Positions 18,131 through 29,000 of a DNA stretch of 64,000 bases are shown in pieces (position 1 is the stretch's first letter; the number at the start of each line of letters is the position of its first letter). Origin of the DNA: Leeuwenhoekiella nanhaiensis. Its GTDB lineage: Bacteria > Bacteroidota > Bacteroidia > Flavobacteriales > Flavobacteriaceae. Under the pieces are notes generated by a model. It saw only the letters and a program-made list of their open reading frames with translations, did no database searches and had not been told where the DNA came from. Location: NCBI RefSeq assembly GCF_002744755.1, contig NZ_KZ319292.1, positions 62,001 through 126,000 of the forward strand, in the 5' to 3' direction. The position numbers and the translations under genes are program-made.

Positions 18131-20317
18131 ATGATTTTCAATTCTTTCAGATTATTTACGCTAAGTTTTCTTCTGGTCCTAACGGGCATTACTTCCTGCA
18201 AAACTTCCGGAATAAATGAGTCGGTCAATGAACAGGCTAAGTCGGCTTACCTTTTTGTCTACTTTACCGGTAATGGCCCGGGCGAAGAGGCCGTGCATTA
18301 TGCCTTAAGTCGCAATGGCCTCGATTATTATGCGCTTAATGATGATAAACCCATTGTAGCTACTGATGCGATAAGCAATACGGGAGGGGTGCGCGATCCG
18401 CATATTTTGCGTGGTGAGGATGGTATGTTTTATATGGTACTTACCGATCTTAAAACCCAAAATGGCTGGAGCAATACCGAAATCATTCTGGCAAAATCCA
18501 GTGATTTGGTTACCTGGGAATCGAGTAAAATCAATCTGGCAGAGGTCTTTCCTGAATTTTCAGACATTACCCGTGCCTGGGCTCCTCAAACCATTTATGA
18601 CGAAAAAGCCGGAAAATATATGGTATATTTCTCGATGCTACAGCCGGGTAGCTATGACAAGATTTACTACGCCTATGCCAATGCTGATTTTACGGCTTTG
18701 GAAAGCACTCCCAAACAACTTTTTTACAGTCCCGATGAAAAATCCTGTATTGATGCCGATATCATCAAAAAAGGCGGTCAATTTTATATGTTTTACAAAA
18801 CCGAAGGCACCGCGACCAAAGGTATTCGGGTTGCAGTATCAGACAGTCTTACGGACGGTTATGTGCCTGTTGAGGGCTACGTAGACCAGACCGAAAAGGC
18901 CGTTGAGGGTTCTTCCGTTTTTAAAATGATAAACAGCAATACGTACATTTTGCTTTATGATATGTACATAGACGGCGAGTACCAGTTTGCAGAGAGTACA
19001 GACCTCAAAAACTTTACGGCTTTGGGCGCAGCCGAAATTTCCATGAATTTTCACCCCCGTCACGGGACCATAATTCCGGTAACTGAAGCAGAAGCCACTC
19101 GTTTACTCAAGGCTTTTCCATCTAAAGACTTACCGCTTTTAGTAGGCGCAGCTAATTCGAGCGTTCGCACCCAAAATGTCAAAGCCGATGCAACGGATAA
19201 GACGATTTACCTTCCGGTGTATCCGGGTACAAGCCTGACTGATTTCGATCCTAAATTATTAGCATTTCCGGGAGTTCAGGTAGAACAGAAGAGCGGTCAG
19301 AATTTTGAAAACGCTCCGGTTTCCTATACGCTCAGCCTTCCCGATGGTACTACAACAACCTATGCAGTGGAAGCTGAAATAGCCGGAAATCCTGTTTTGA
19401 ATGGATACTACGCAGATCCCGAAATCATTTATTCTAACAAAGACCAAAAATTTTACCTGTATCCTACCAGCGATGGGTTTGACGGCTGGTCTGGTAAATA
19501 CTTCAAGACTTTTTCATCTACAGATTTAATAAACTGGAAAGATGAAGGCGTAATCCTCGATTTGACTAAAGATGTGAGCTGGGCGAATCGCAATGCCTGG
19601 GCGCCCTGTATCGCAGAGCGAAAGATTGATGGGAAATATCAGTATTTCTACTACTTTTCGGCAGCTCAACAAATAGGTCTGGCTGTAGCTGATGATCCTG
19701 CAGGACCTTACAAAGATCTGGGTGAGGCTTTTGTAGGCGAAAAACCTGAAGCCATCAAAAGGGGAGGAGGTCAAATCATAGATCCTGATGTTTTTTACGA
19801 TCCACAAAGCGGAAAAAGCTATTTCTATTGGGGAAATGGGTATATGGCAGGAGCCGAACTGAATGACGATATGCGTTCTATGAAGGAAGAAACCATCACC
19901 GAAATGACCCCTGATGGTACCTATCGTGAGGGTACCGAAGTATTCTTTAGAAACGGAAAATACTATTTTATGTGGTCTGAAGACGACACCCGAAGCCCTA
20001 ATTACCGGGTGCGCTATGCCACTGCCGATAGTCCGTTAGGACCTTTAAATATTCCCGATGACAATCTGGTCATTATGAAAGATGAAGAACAGGAAATTTA
20101 TGGTACCGGGCATAATTCGGTAATCAATGTACCGGGCACTGACGACTGGTATATTGTTTACCATCGTTTTACGCGTCCTAAGGGGATCGCGATGGGAAGT
20201 CCGGCAGGTTTTAACAGAGAAGTGTCTATAGACAAACTTACTTTTGCGGAAGACGGGTCAATAGTTCCTGTAAAGCCAACGCTTCAGGGAATTGAGCCGG
20301 TAAGTCTTCCGAGATAA
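18131..20317 (+). CDS. Bimodular GH43-type glycosidase lipoprotein
   Basis: A 728-residue lipoprotein from the ATG at 18131. A TTG at 18098 would extend it, but the ATG gives a clean lipoprotein signal with ITSC (Cys23). It carries two five-bladed propellers. The N-terminal one has GGVRDPHILR, CIDADIIKKGGQFYMFY and VEGSSVF. The C-terminal one has YADPEIIYS, IIDPDVFYDPQSGKSYFYWGNG, then REGTEVFFRNGKYYF and the TGHNSV His, so its three acidic GH43 catalytic positions are all present. A linker of about 100 residues with a beta-sandwich look separates them. GH43 enzymes remove arabinofuranose or xylose; arabinofuranose side chains of arabinogalactan would fit the locus (inference). It faces the regulator gene and a hairpin terminator separates the two. 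Confidence 0.85.
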   Translation: MIFNSFRLFTLSFLLVLTGITSCKTSGINESVNEQAKSAYLFVYFTGNGPGEEAVHYALSRNGLDYYALNDDKPIVATDAISNTGGVRDPHILRGEDGMFYMVLTDLKTQNGWSNTEIILAKSSDLVTWESSKINLAEVFPEFSDITRAWAPQTIYDEKAGKYMVYFSMLQPGSYDKIYYAYANADFTALESTPKQLFYSPDEKSCIDADIIKKGGQFYMFYKTEGTATKGIRVAVSDSLTDGYVPVEGYVDQTEKAVEGSSVFKMINSNTYILLYDMYIDGEYQFAESTDLKNFTALGAAEISMNFHPRHGTIIPVTEAEATRLLKAFPSKDLPLLVGAANSSVRTQNVKADATDKTIYLPVYPGTSLTDFDPKLLAFPGVQVEQKSGQNFENAPVSYTLSLPDGTTTTYAVEAEIAGNPVLNGYYADPEIIYSNKDQKFYLYPTSDGFDGWSGKYFKTFSSTDLINWKDEGVILDLTKDVSWANRNAWAPCIAERKIDGKYQYFYYFSAAQQIGLAVADDPAGPYKDLGEAFVGEKPEAIKRGGGQIIDPDVFYDPQSGKSYFYWGNGYMAGAELNDDMRSMKEETITEMTPDGTYREGTEVFFRNGKYYFMWSEDDTRSPNYRVRYATADSPLGPLNIPDDNLVIMKDEEQEIYGTGHNSVINVPGTDDWYIVYHRFTRPKGIAMGSPAGFNREVSIDKLTFAEDGSIVPVKPTLQGIEPVSLPR

Positions 20318-20342
20318 CAGAGCATCAAAAAATACTATACTT

Positions 20343-20378
20343 AAAAGCCCTCGTTACTTTGATAACGACGGCTTTTTA
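20343..20378. terminator. Terminator between GH43 and regulator genes
   Basis: AAAAGCCCTCGTTA (20343-20356) pairs with TAACGACGGCTTTT (20363-20376) with one mismatch and a 6-nt loop, with T or A runs on both sides. It sits between two convergent genes and can serve both. Confidence 0.85.
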
Positions 20379-20410
20379 ATTCAAAAATTATACGTGCTAC
20401 AAACAGCAAT

Positions 20411-23400
20411 TTAAAGCGGATTCTGTTTGAAGGCAGAAGGTGTTCTACCAAATTTCTCCTTAAAGATTTTTCGGAAGTATTTGGCATCGCCAAAACCAAC
20501 TTCGTAAGCTGCCTGCGATACGGTAAAATTTTCCTTTTCGATGAGGTAAGCCGCTTTCTCAAGCCTGATGTCTCTAATGTACTCATTGATACTTTGACCA
20601 GTAATGGCTTTAACCTTGCGGTAGAGGGAAGATCTGCTCATCCCAATATGTTCTGCAATAGTCTCTACGCTTAGATCCCCTTCCTGGGTTTGCTCAAAAA
20701 TGAGTTGTTTTAATTCGGCCAGGAATCTCTTTTCATTTTCGAGAATTTTGGAATCCTCCTGATTATCTGATACCTCAGATTGGGAGTCCTGAACTTTTTG
20801 AAGCAGAAATTCCCGACTTTCAATCAGGTTTTTAACCCGGGCTCGCAGCACCTGAACATTAAAAGGCTTTACGATGTAATCATCAGCTCCCTCGTCATAA
20901 CCCGTCTCAATAGTCTCATAATTGCTTTTCGCAGACAGTAAAATCACCGGAATGTGTGAGGTCTCCTTTTTGTTTTTGATAAATTGACAGAGATCAAGGC
21001 CGCTCTTTACGGGCATCATTACATCGCTGATAATCAAATCTGGGATATATTTTGTTGCCAGGTTTATGCCTTCCTCTCCATCTTCCGCCTGAATGAGGTC
21101 GTATTCTGAACCAAGCGCACTTTCTAAAAACTCAAGAATATCTGGGTTGTCGTCTACGAGCAAAACCAGTTTGCGGGAGCTTTCTGCTTTAAGATAAACG
21201 CTGTTTGCCTTGGGTTCAGGATTAACAGGCTCTGAATCACTAATCCGTTTTTCAACCTCTTTTTTATTGATCTGAGGCCGCTCTTCGAGCTGAAGATAGG
21301 CATCAAGTAAGGTGTCGTCGTTCGGTATTTTTAGCGTAAAGGTGCTGCCCTGATTGGCTTTGCTTTCTACCTCAAGAAAGCCCTTATGCAGATGTGCAAA
21401 TCTTCTGGAAAGCGCAAGACCTATACCTGTGCCGTCTTTTTTAAACTTGTTCTCCGATTGATAGTACCATTCAAAAATGTGGTTGAGGTCACTGGTTTTG
21501 ATTCCACTTCCGGTATCTGATACCACAATATTGACATACGATTCATCAACTTCCAGAATGACATTGATTTTACCACCATCGGGCGTGTATTTTATAGCGT
21601 TTGAAATCAAATTGTTTACGATCACGTGTATTTTCTCAAGATCACAATACACCTTTATTGTTTTCTGAGGCATAGTGACCATCAGGTTGATGTTTTTTTT
21701 CTTTACAACCGGTTCGTATCCCGAGAGCCACTGAGAGAGGTTTTTGCTCAGATTGTATTCATTAATTTCCAGTTTACTTAGGCCTTCTTCGCTTTTCCTG
21801 AATTCTAACAGTTTATTTATAAAACTGAGCAGGTTATCTGCATTACGTCGTATGAGCTTAAGGCTTTTGCGGTGTCGTTTATGAACAATCTCATCGAGCA
21901 AGGTTTCGAGCGGAGCTAAAATAAGGGTAAGCGGGGTTTTAAGTTCGTGCGAAAACCCGGTATAAAATCGAATACGCTCTTCATTGAGTTCGTGCTCAAG
22001 TTTGCGCTGTTTTTGTTCAAAGAGCAGCGAGTTTTTAAGGTGGATGCGTTCGGAGTAGTATTTGAGCCCACTAACAACCAGTATAATAATCACAGCTAAA
22101 TAGAACAGATACGCGGGTAGTGTTCGCCAGAACGGAGGCAAAATATTAATATCTAGAGTTTTTAAATCTGTGGCATTAGGCAGATTATTCTGTTTGATTT
22201 TTAAAGTATATTTCCCTGGCGGGATGTTACTAAAATTAATCCTATTCGCATTTTTAAGATCAATCCAATTTTCATTAAAACCTTCAAGAATATAGGAGTA
22301 GGTGATATTTTCTGAAAAGGGAAAGCTAAGGCTTGTAAAATCAATTGAAAATATCGTCTTGTCATATGGAATATTTATTTGCTTTTTATACAGCATAGAG
22401 CTGCTCAAAATTCCTTTGTCGTCTTCTCCTGATATGGGTACAGACTCATTAAAAATTAATAGGTCTTCCAGAACAATTGGCCCGGCAGAACTATTTTGAT
22501 CCAGAGCTTCTGGATTAAACTCAAATATTCCTCTATTACTTCCCAGAAAGAGTTTATTGGAGGATGATTTTAAAATTGCGCCGAGATTGAATTCCGTTAT
22601 TTGAAAACTTTTGGGCAAGTTTATAGTTTCAATAGTATTGGTTTCAATATTGTATTTATTGATTCCCTTATCGGTAGCTAACCAGAGATAATTATCATCC
22701 CAATTAATTATGCTATTTACCGTATTGTTGCTCAATCCCTCTGTCTCTGTAATACTGATTGCTTTTGTCGAATTAGGATTGAAGCGAATTAGTCCTCCGT
22801 GCTTGGTTCCTGCTACGACTTCTCCGGTTGTTAAAACAGTAATACTGTAAACGACGTTACCACGTAAATTTTCAAGATTATTGGTGTGATAGGAATAAGC
22901 ACTTTGATCTTCCAGATCATAACTCAGAATACCATTACCATAAGTTGCTAACCATAAGGTTCCTTTTGAATCCTCAGTAATATCACGCACATCAATTTTT
23001 CCAAAGGCTTTCTCCAAAGGCTCTTCATTGATAAAGTCTTTTTTACTCTCGGAATATTTAAAAAAGCCATCGCGGTTTGTTCCAACCCAAAGTTGTCCCT
23101 CTTTATTCTCAAATATTGATCTTACATCACTTCCCTTGCCTATACTTCCTTGCAAATAATAAGACCATTTTTGAGTTTTCAAATCAACACAGGTAATACC
23201 ACCCTTATAAGTGCCGATCCATAATCTATCTTTGCTGTCTTTATAAATAGTATTTATATAGTTTGTAGAAAGTTTGTTGCTCGAGGAGTAAACTCCGTAG
23301 TCAAAATTTCCGCTTTTGAGATCATATAGGTCAATGCCTCCACCGTCAGTACCCAAAATAAGTTTGTTTTCAGATAATTCTTCAATTGCAAATACACGGT

Positions 23401-24511
23401 TATGCGCAATTCGTTCAGAGTTATACAAATCATTGCTTATTAAAGTCAATGCTTCACCGCTTGGATCAACAAAATTTAAACCGGCACTGGTTCCAATCCA
23501 CATATTGCCGGAAGAATCCTTATAAAGCGCTGATATTGTTGCGTCAGAGACACTTGAGTTATTTTCTTTAGGTAGATACCATTTAATGGAGGGTTTTTCA
23601 GGATTATCAAAAAGACTTTCACGGTCTAAAATATTTAAGCCACCGTATTGAGTGCCAATCCAGATTTGACCAAAATCATCTTCTTCGAGAGATAGAACTA
23701 CATCGTCACTCAACCCTCTTGTTGTCTTTTGTTGGCCTAAATGAAATTCTTTTCCAGTAGCCGTAAATACTTTAAGTCCCGAGTGTGTTCCTACCCATAC
23801 ATTATTCTTTTGATCAACTAAAACCGCATTTATAATGGCTTCATCTTTGTTTTTATAGGGATATCGAATAACTTCTTTTCTTTTGATATTAAGTTTATTT
23901 AAACCGTTATCAAAGGTTCCTATCCAGACTATACTATCATTTTGATTTGTTAAACATGATATTTTGTTTGATGAAAGCGAATTTAAATGCTCTGACTGAT
24001 GGGAATAAAAACCAACACTTTTATTGTTTTTAAAGATATGTAATCCTTCATCATAGGCTCCAACAAGCAATTTGTTGTCCTTAAGTTGTAATACTGAATT
24101 AATGCTATTTGATATATAAGCGAGATCGGATTGGAAAAATGAAAATTCTTCGGTACGCGGATTAAAAATATTTAGCCCACCATCTGTTGCAACAAATAGC
24201 GAACCATTTTCACACCTCCTTATTTGTTGAATATAGTTGTTAGTTAGATTAGAAGTTTCCTGTCTGAATACTTTAAATTGATTCCCGTCATATCTGTTAA
24301 TGCCGTCTGATGTCCCCACCCATATAAAACCAAGTTTGTCCTCTTCAATAGATTTGACCTGATTGTTTGATAAACCGAAGTCTGTATCAATAGTATAAAA
24401 GGTTAGCTTATTGGATAAACGTTCCTGTTTAGTAGTTTGATTTTGACCAAATAGGATCAAACCAAACAATTGAAATATAAATAATGTCTTAACAGAATTT
24501 TTAGTTAACAT
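20411..24511 (-). CDS. Hybrid two-component system regulator (HTCS) of the PUL
   Basis: A 1366-residue one-protein two-component system. In order: signal peptide (about 1-23), about a dozen Reg_prop propeller motifs (WVGTSDGINRYDG, IWIGTQYGGLNILD and similar, about 35-690), a Y_Y_Y domain (about 730-790), one membrane helix (about 795-818), HisKA with phospho-acceptor His855 in FSHELKTP, HATPase with DTGSGIK and DGTGIGLALSRR, a receiver with VDDN and phospho-acceptor Asp1163 in ISDVMMP, and an AraC-type HTH at about 1264-1366. Such proteins sense oligosaccharide in the periplasm and activate the neighbouring PUL. All phosphotransfer residues are intact. It diverges from the second GH43 gene; the 226-bp gap holds a candidate operator. 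Confidence 0.96.
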   Translation of the reverse strand: MLTKNSVKTLFIFQLFGLILFGQNQTTKQERLSNKLTFYTIDTDFGLSNNQVKSIEEDKLGFIWVGTSDGINRYDGNQFKVFRQETSNLTNNYIQQIRRCENGSLFVATDGGLNIFNPRTEEFSFFQSDLAYISNSINSVLQLKDNKLLVGAYDEGLHIFKNNKSVGFYSHQSEHLNSLSSNKISCLTNQNDSIVWIGTFDNGLNKLNIKRKEVIRYPYKNKDEAIINAVLVDQKNNVWVGTHSGLKVFTATGKEFHLGQQKTTRGLSDDVVLSLEEDDFGQIWIGTQYGGLNILDRESLFDNPEKPSIKWYLPKENNSSVSDATISALYKDSSGNMWIGTSAGLNFVDPSGEALTLISNDLYNSERIAHNRVFAIEELSENKLILGTDGGGIDLYDLKSGNFDYGVYSSSNKLSTNYINTIYKDSKDRLWIGTYKGGITCVDLKTQKWSYYLQGSIGKGSDVRSIFENKEGQLWVGTNRDGFFKYSESKKDFINEEPLEKAFGKIDVRDITEDSKGTLWLATYGNGILSYDLEDQSAYSYHTNNLENLRGNVVYSITVLTTGEVVAGTKHGGLIRFNPNSTKAISITETEGLSNNTVNSIINWDDNYLWLATDKGINKYNIETNTIETINLPKSFQITEFNLGAILKSSSNKLFLGSNRGIFEFNPEALDQNSSAGPIVLEDLLIFNESVPISGEDDKGILSSSMLYKKQINIPYDKTIFSIDFTSLSFPFSENITYSYILEGFNENWIDLKNANRINFSNIPPGKYTLKIKQNNLPNATDLKTLDINILPPFWRTLPAYLFYLAVIIILVVSGLKYYSERIHLKNSLLFEQKQRKLEHELNEERIRFYTGFSHELKTPLTLILAPLETLLDEIVHKRHRKSLKLIRRNADNLLSFINKLLEFRKSEEGLSKLEINEYNLSKNLSQWLSGYEPVVKKKNINLMVTMPQKTIKVYCDLEKIHVIVNNLISNAIKYTPDGGKINVILEVDESYVNIVVSDTGSGIKTSDLNHIFEWYYQSENKFKKDGTGIGLALSRRFAHLHKGFLEVESKANQGSTFTLKIPNDDTLLDAYLQLEERPQINKKEVEKRISDSEPVNPEPKANSVYLKAESSRKLVLLVDDNPDILEFLESALGSEYDLIQAEDGEEGINLATKYIPDLIISDVMMPVKSGLDLCQFIKNKKETSHIPVILLSAKSNYETIETGYDEGADDYIVKPFNVQVLRARVKNLIESREFLLQKVQDSQSEVSDNQEDSKILENEKRFLAELKQLIFEQTQEGDLSVETIAEHIGMSRSSLYRKVKAITGQSINEYIRDIRLEKAAYLIEKENFTVSQAAYEVGFGDAKYFRKIFKEKFGRTPSAFKQNPL

Positions 24512-24593
24512 CTTGTGACTTCTAAATTGTGAATTGTTATTAAAAATAAGACTTTAGTTTGGTAAACCGTTGTATTATCGGGCTTTTGAACAG

Positions 24594-24657
24594 TATACCC
24601 CCTAAGATTTCCCCAGCCACCCCCGTAAGACTTCACATAATATTGGGAAACTTGTAA
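24594..24657 (+). promoter_or_regulatory. Candidate HTCS operator upstream of GH43/regulator, copy 1
   Basis: In the divergent gap, TATACCCCCTAA (24594-24605) and ACCCCCGTAA (24619-24628) form two direct boxes 22 bp apart (ACCC to ACCC), followed by GGAAACTTGTAA at 24646-24657. The same arrangement, including the identical last 12-mer, stands before the BNR_4 operon at 35144-35202. The box spacing is about two helical turns, as for AraC-type dimer sites. Here the TTG in the 12-mer has no clear -7 partner. The site lies 80 bp before the GH43 start and 82 bp before the regulator start. Confidence 0.55.
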
Positions 24658-24737
24658 ATGTGAAATTGCTAAAGATTTATTAAAAAAGAAAATCTCAGGC
24701 AAGTCTTAAAACAATCATTTTAGAAATAGTATCCTTA

Positions 24738-25901
24738 ATGCATATTAAAAGTGTTTATTTCTTATTGGTAGCTTTTGCAATTAGCGCATTGACTAATGCC
24801 CAGCAAAATATTAAGAATACTTCCTTTCTTCCCGGAAAGGTATGGTATGATATGCAAGGAGATACTATAAATGCTCATGGGGCTGGTTTTTACTACGAGA
24901 AAGGGGTTTACTACTGGTATGGCGAGCACAAGAGTCGTAATAGTTTAGCTGAAGTAGGTGTTCGCGTTTATAGCTCAAAAGATCTGCTTAATTGGAAAAA
25001 TGAAGGTGTTGCCCTTGAGGTAAGTAAAGAAGCATCTTCTGAAATTACTAGAGGCTCAGTCATTGAGAGACCTAAAGTTATTTATAATGAGAAAACCGGA
25101 AAATATGTGCTGTGGTTTCATCTTGAACTTAAAGGAAAAGGATACGAGGCAGCGAGAACAGGGGTGGCAGTCAGTGATTCACCCGTTGGACCTTTCAGGT
25201 ATTTAAAATCGTACAGACCGAATGCAGGTGTGTGGCCACAAAATTTTAATTCTCAACAGAAAAAGACAAATTCTAACGAATCGTCCTATAAGTGGTGGAC
25301 AAAAAAATGGTCAGAAGCTCTTGTAAATGGTCTATACGTTCGCAGAGACTTTGAAGAAGGGCAAATGTCAAGAGATATGACTGTTTTTGTTGACGATGAT
25401 GGGAAAGCGTATCACATACACTCTTCAGAAGAGAATCAAACGCTGCATATATCACTCTTGACAGAAGATTATCTAGACTTTACTGACACCTGGGTTCGGG
25501 TGCAGCCTGGTGGACAAAACGAGGCTCCTGCTGTCTTTAAAAATGGCGATTATTATTATATGATTACTTCGGGCTTGACTGGTTGGGACCCTAACGCTGC
25601 CCGTTCTTTCCGGGCAAGATCAATGCTTGGTCCCTGGCAAAGTCTTGGCAACCCGGCAAAAGGAAAAGGGGCTGAAGTTACATTTAATTCGCAAAGCACT
25701 TATGTGTTGCCTGTAGAAGATAGAAAAGATACTTTCATTTTTATGGCTGATCGCTGGAACCCCAAAAATCATCAGGATGGAAGGTATGTGTGGTTGCCAG
25801 TAATTATAAATAATGAAGGAAACCCTGAAATAAAATGGACTGATGAATGGAATTTTAACGAAAAAAGCTATTCAACTGAAAATGAATTAGGTGGAAAATA
25901 A
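24738..25901 (+). CDS. GH43 glycosidase, exo-beta-1,3-galactanase-like (subfamily 24/34 type)
   Basis: A 387-residue secreted enzyme with a signal peptide (cleavage after LTNAQ). The usual GH43 DP motif near the N terminus is replaced by INAHGAGFYYEKGVYYWYGE, as in the exo-beta-1,3-galactanase branch, which lacks the standard catalytic base. Glu110 in IERPKVIYNEKTGKYV and Glu262 in GGQNEAPAVFKNGDYYY match the acidic residues conserved in that branch. RDMTVFVDDDGKAYHIHSSEEN is a further typical block. An insert of about 40 residues (160-205) is more like subfamily 34, whose specificity may differ, so the exact activity is open. It is the first plus-strand gene of the PUL after the regulator. 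Confidence 0.8.
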   Translation: MHIKSVYFLLVAFAISALTNAQQNIKNTSFLPGKVWYDMQGDTINAHGAGFYYEKGVYYWYGEHKSRNSLAEVGVRVYSSKDLLNWKNEGVALEVSKEASSEITRGSVIERPKVIYNEKTGKYVLWFHLELKGKGYEAARTGVAVSDSPVGPFRYLKSYRPNAGVWPQNFNSQQKKTNSNESSYKWWTKKWSEALVNGLYVRRDFEEGQMSRDMTVFVDDDGKAYHIHSSEENQTLHISLLTEDYLDFTDTWVRVQPGGQNEAPAVFKNGDYYYMITSGLTGWDPNAARSFRARSMLGPWQSLGNPAKGKGAEVTFNSQSTYVLPVEDRKDTFIFMADRWNPKNHQDGRYVWLPVIINNEGNPEIKWTDEWNFNEKSYSTENELGGK

Positions 25902-25959
25902 AATGCGATACCTCAATCGATATCGTAAACCAGTAATCAATAATTAAAACTATTAAACT

Positions 25960-26057
25960 ATGATCAAACCAGACGACTTAAGTCTTTGCCTTTTAAAGCA
26001 ACCCAACTGTAAACTATGAAACTATTGATAAAAACTACCTTAAGATTAGAACAATAA
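25960..26057 (+). other. Two overlapping mini-ORFs leading into susC
   Basis: An ATG at 25960 opens a 19-codon frame that stops at 26017-26019. A second ATG at 26016 overlaps that stop in ATGA and opens a 13-codon frame ending at 26057, two bases before the susC ATG. This chain would allow translational coupling into susC. No ribosome-binding site is evident and neither peptide is recognised, so they may be chance frames. Confidence 0.25.
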
Positions 26058-26059
26058 TT

Positions 26060-29000
26060 ATGAAACATAATATTCTTAATATTAAAAGAGCCTATTCTTT
26101 GATGCTGCTGGTTTTGAGTTGCACATTGAGTCTAAATACATATGCCTTAAGACTTGATAATTCTGAAGACGTGGCGTTGCAGAAAGTGGTTACCGGTACT
26201 GTATATGACGACAGTGATAACAATCAACCTCTTATCGGGGTTACGGTTGTTGAAAAAGGAACTAATAATGGTACTGCTACAGATTTTGATGGAAATTATT
26301 CTATTCGGGTCGCTCCGGGGGCTACCCTGGTTTTTTCGTTCGTAGGTTTTGAAACGAAGGAAGTATTGGTTTCAGACCAGGAAAGTATAAATGTAACTCT
26401 GAGTCTTAGCTCAGAATCATTGGAAGAAACCGTTGTAATAGCCTTTGGAGGTAAGCAGCTTAAAGAAAGTCAGGTAAGTTCTATCGCAACTATCAACCCC
26501 GCAGAACTAAAAGGACCTACCAATAACCTTACTAATATGATCGCGGGTCGCGTACCGGGAATGATTTCTTTTCAGCGGTCTGGTGAGCCGGGGGCAGATA
26601 ACTCTGACTTCTTTATTCGGGGTTTGAGTACTTTTGGGAGTGGTAAGCGTAATCCCCTCATATTAATTGATAATATTGAATCTACGCCCACTGATCTTGC
26701 TCGTTTGCAACCAGACGATATAGACACCTTTTCAGTCTTAAAAGATGCGGCAGCTGCTTCAGTTTATGGAGCGCGTGGTGCAAATGGCGTGATTCTCATT
26801 ACCACAAAAAGTGGTAAAGCCGGTAAGGCAAAATTTAGTGCACGTGCAGCATCGCGAATTTCAACTAATACTGATAATTTTCAGTTTGCAGATAATATTA
26901 CCTATATGAATCTGGCAAATGAGGCTGCACTTACGCGTGATCCTCTGGCGGCATTGCCTTATTCGCAAATTAAAATTGATCGTACAGCGGCAGGAGATAA
27001 TCCATATTTGTACCCCAGCAATAATTGGATAGATCAAATCCTAAAAGACTATACCGTTAACCAAAGTTTTAATATTAGTGCCAGTGGAGGCTCAGAACGT
27101 GCGCGCTATTATGTTTCAGGAACTTACAATGTTGATAATGGAATTTTGGATGTTAATCCCATAAATAACTTTAACAGTAATATTAAACTCCAAAATTATT
27201 CGCTTAGAAGTAAATTGGACATAGATTTAACACCAACGACTTTCGCAACAGTTAATATCTACGGTCAGTTTGACGACTATAATGGTCCAATCGCTCAAGG
27301 TGGAGACATCATTGCTTCAACGGTAAATGCAAACCCGGTAGCATTTCCAGCAATCTTTCCTTCAGAATTTTATCCTATAGCAGAGCATCCTTTATTTGGT
27401 AATGCTCCCTTGTCATTGTCAAGTAATGCTCTATATAGAAATCCATATGCAGAGATGGTTAGAGGGTATCGTACTACCAAGAACTCAACGGTACAGGCAC
27501 AACTTGCAATTGATCAAAAACTTGACTTTATTACTAAAGGGCTTAAACTAGGAACTATGAATTATATAAGACGTTATAATTCCTATTCAATAAGTAGAGC
27601 CTATAATCCTTTTTACTATCAGGCTTCCCGTAATCCGGTTGATAACAGTATAATGTTAAGAGTACTAAATGACGGTACTCAGGCCTCCATAGGCACCCCC
27701 GGAACTGAATTTTTAAATCTTGCCGGAGGCGGGAATGTTTCAAATTCCAGAATTTACAACCAGTTTACACTTAATTATGATAAAACATTTGCTGAAAAGC
27801 ATGTGGTTTCGGGTTTTCTAATCAATGTTTTACAAAGTTATGAGACTACGGAATATGATAACCTTCAGCAATCGTTACAATATCGTAACCATACTTTTTC
27901 TGGAAGGTTTACCTATGCTTTTGATAGAAGGTATATTGCCGAATTTAGCTTTGGGTATAACGGTTCAGAGCGTTTTGATCGCAGCAACAGATATGGTTTT
28001 TTCCCTTCATTTGGTGTAAGCTATGTAGTTTCAAATGAAGCTTTTTTTGAAAAATGGAAAGAAACTGTGACCAATCTCAAGTTGCGATTTACCTACGGTA
28101 AGGCCGGAAACGACGAAATTGGAAATGCAGATGAGGATAGATTCTTTTATTTATCAAGAGTAAATGCGAATAACGGAGGATTTGGAGCTCTGTTCGGTCA
28201 GGATTATAATTACTACCGCCCGGGTATATCGATAGATCGTTATGCAAATCCAAATATTGGTTGGGAGATTTCGGAGCAATACAATTTTGGTATAGACATT
28301 GGTTTATGGAGGGATTTAAATATTACTGCAGAGATTTATCAACAAAACCGTTCAAATATACTTCAAAGACGTACCGAAATTGGGGATGTAATAGGTCTAA
28401 CCGCACAGCCTCAAGTAAATTTTGCAGAGCTTGAGTCAAAGGGTATTGATTTATCTTTAGATTATAACAGGCAAATAAATCAGGAGTGGTGGACACAGGC
28501 AAGAGCTACGTTAACTTTTGCGACTAATGAGGTTAAACAGACTAATGAGCTCAACTATCCCGATGATTTAAGTTACCTCTCTCAGGTAGGTAATAATGCA
28601 TCTCAAATGTACGGGTATCTTGCTGAGCGTTTATTTACAGATCAGGAAGAAGTAAATAATTCACCAGCACAATTTGGTCAATATACCGGTGGAGATATTA
28701 AGTATCGTGATGTAAATGGCGATGGCGTGATTACACCTTTAGACCGCGTACCTATTGGTTTACCAACTACACCTGAATTAATCTATGGTTTTGGAGGCAC
28801 TGTTGGATATAAAGATTTTGACTTAAGTATTTTCTTTCAGGGATCTGCCCGGTCCTCTTTTCAAATCGATCCCAGAGCTATTTCACCATTTGTTTTGGGT
28901 ACGGGTGATAACACTGGTAGACAAAATGGCTTGCTTAAAATCATTGCAGACAGCTACTGGTCTGAAGACAACAGAGACCTATATGCATTTTGGCCTCGCC

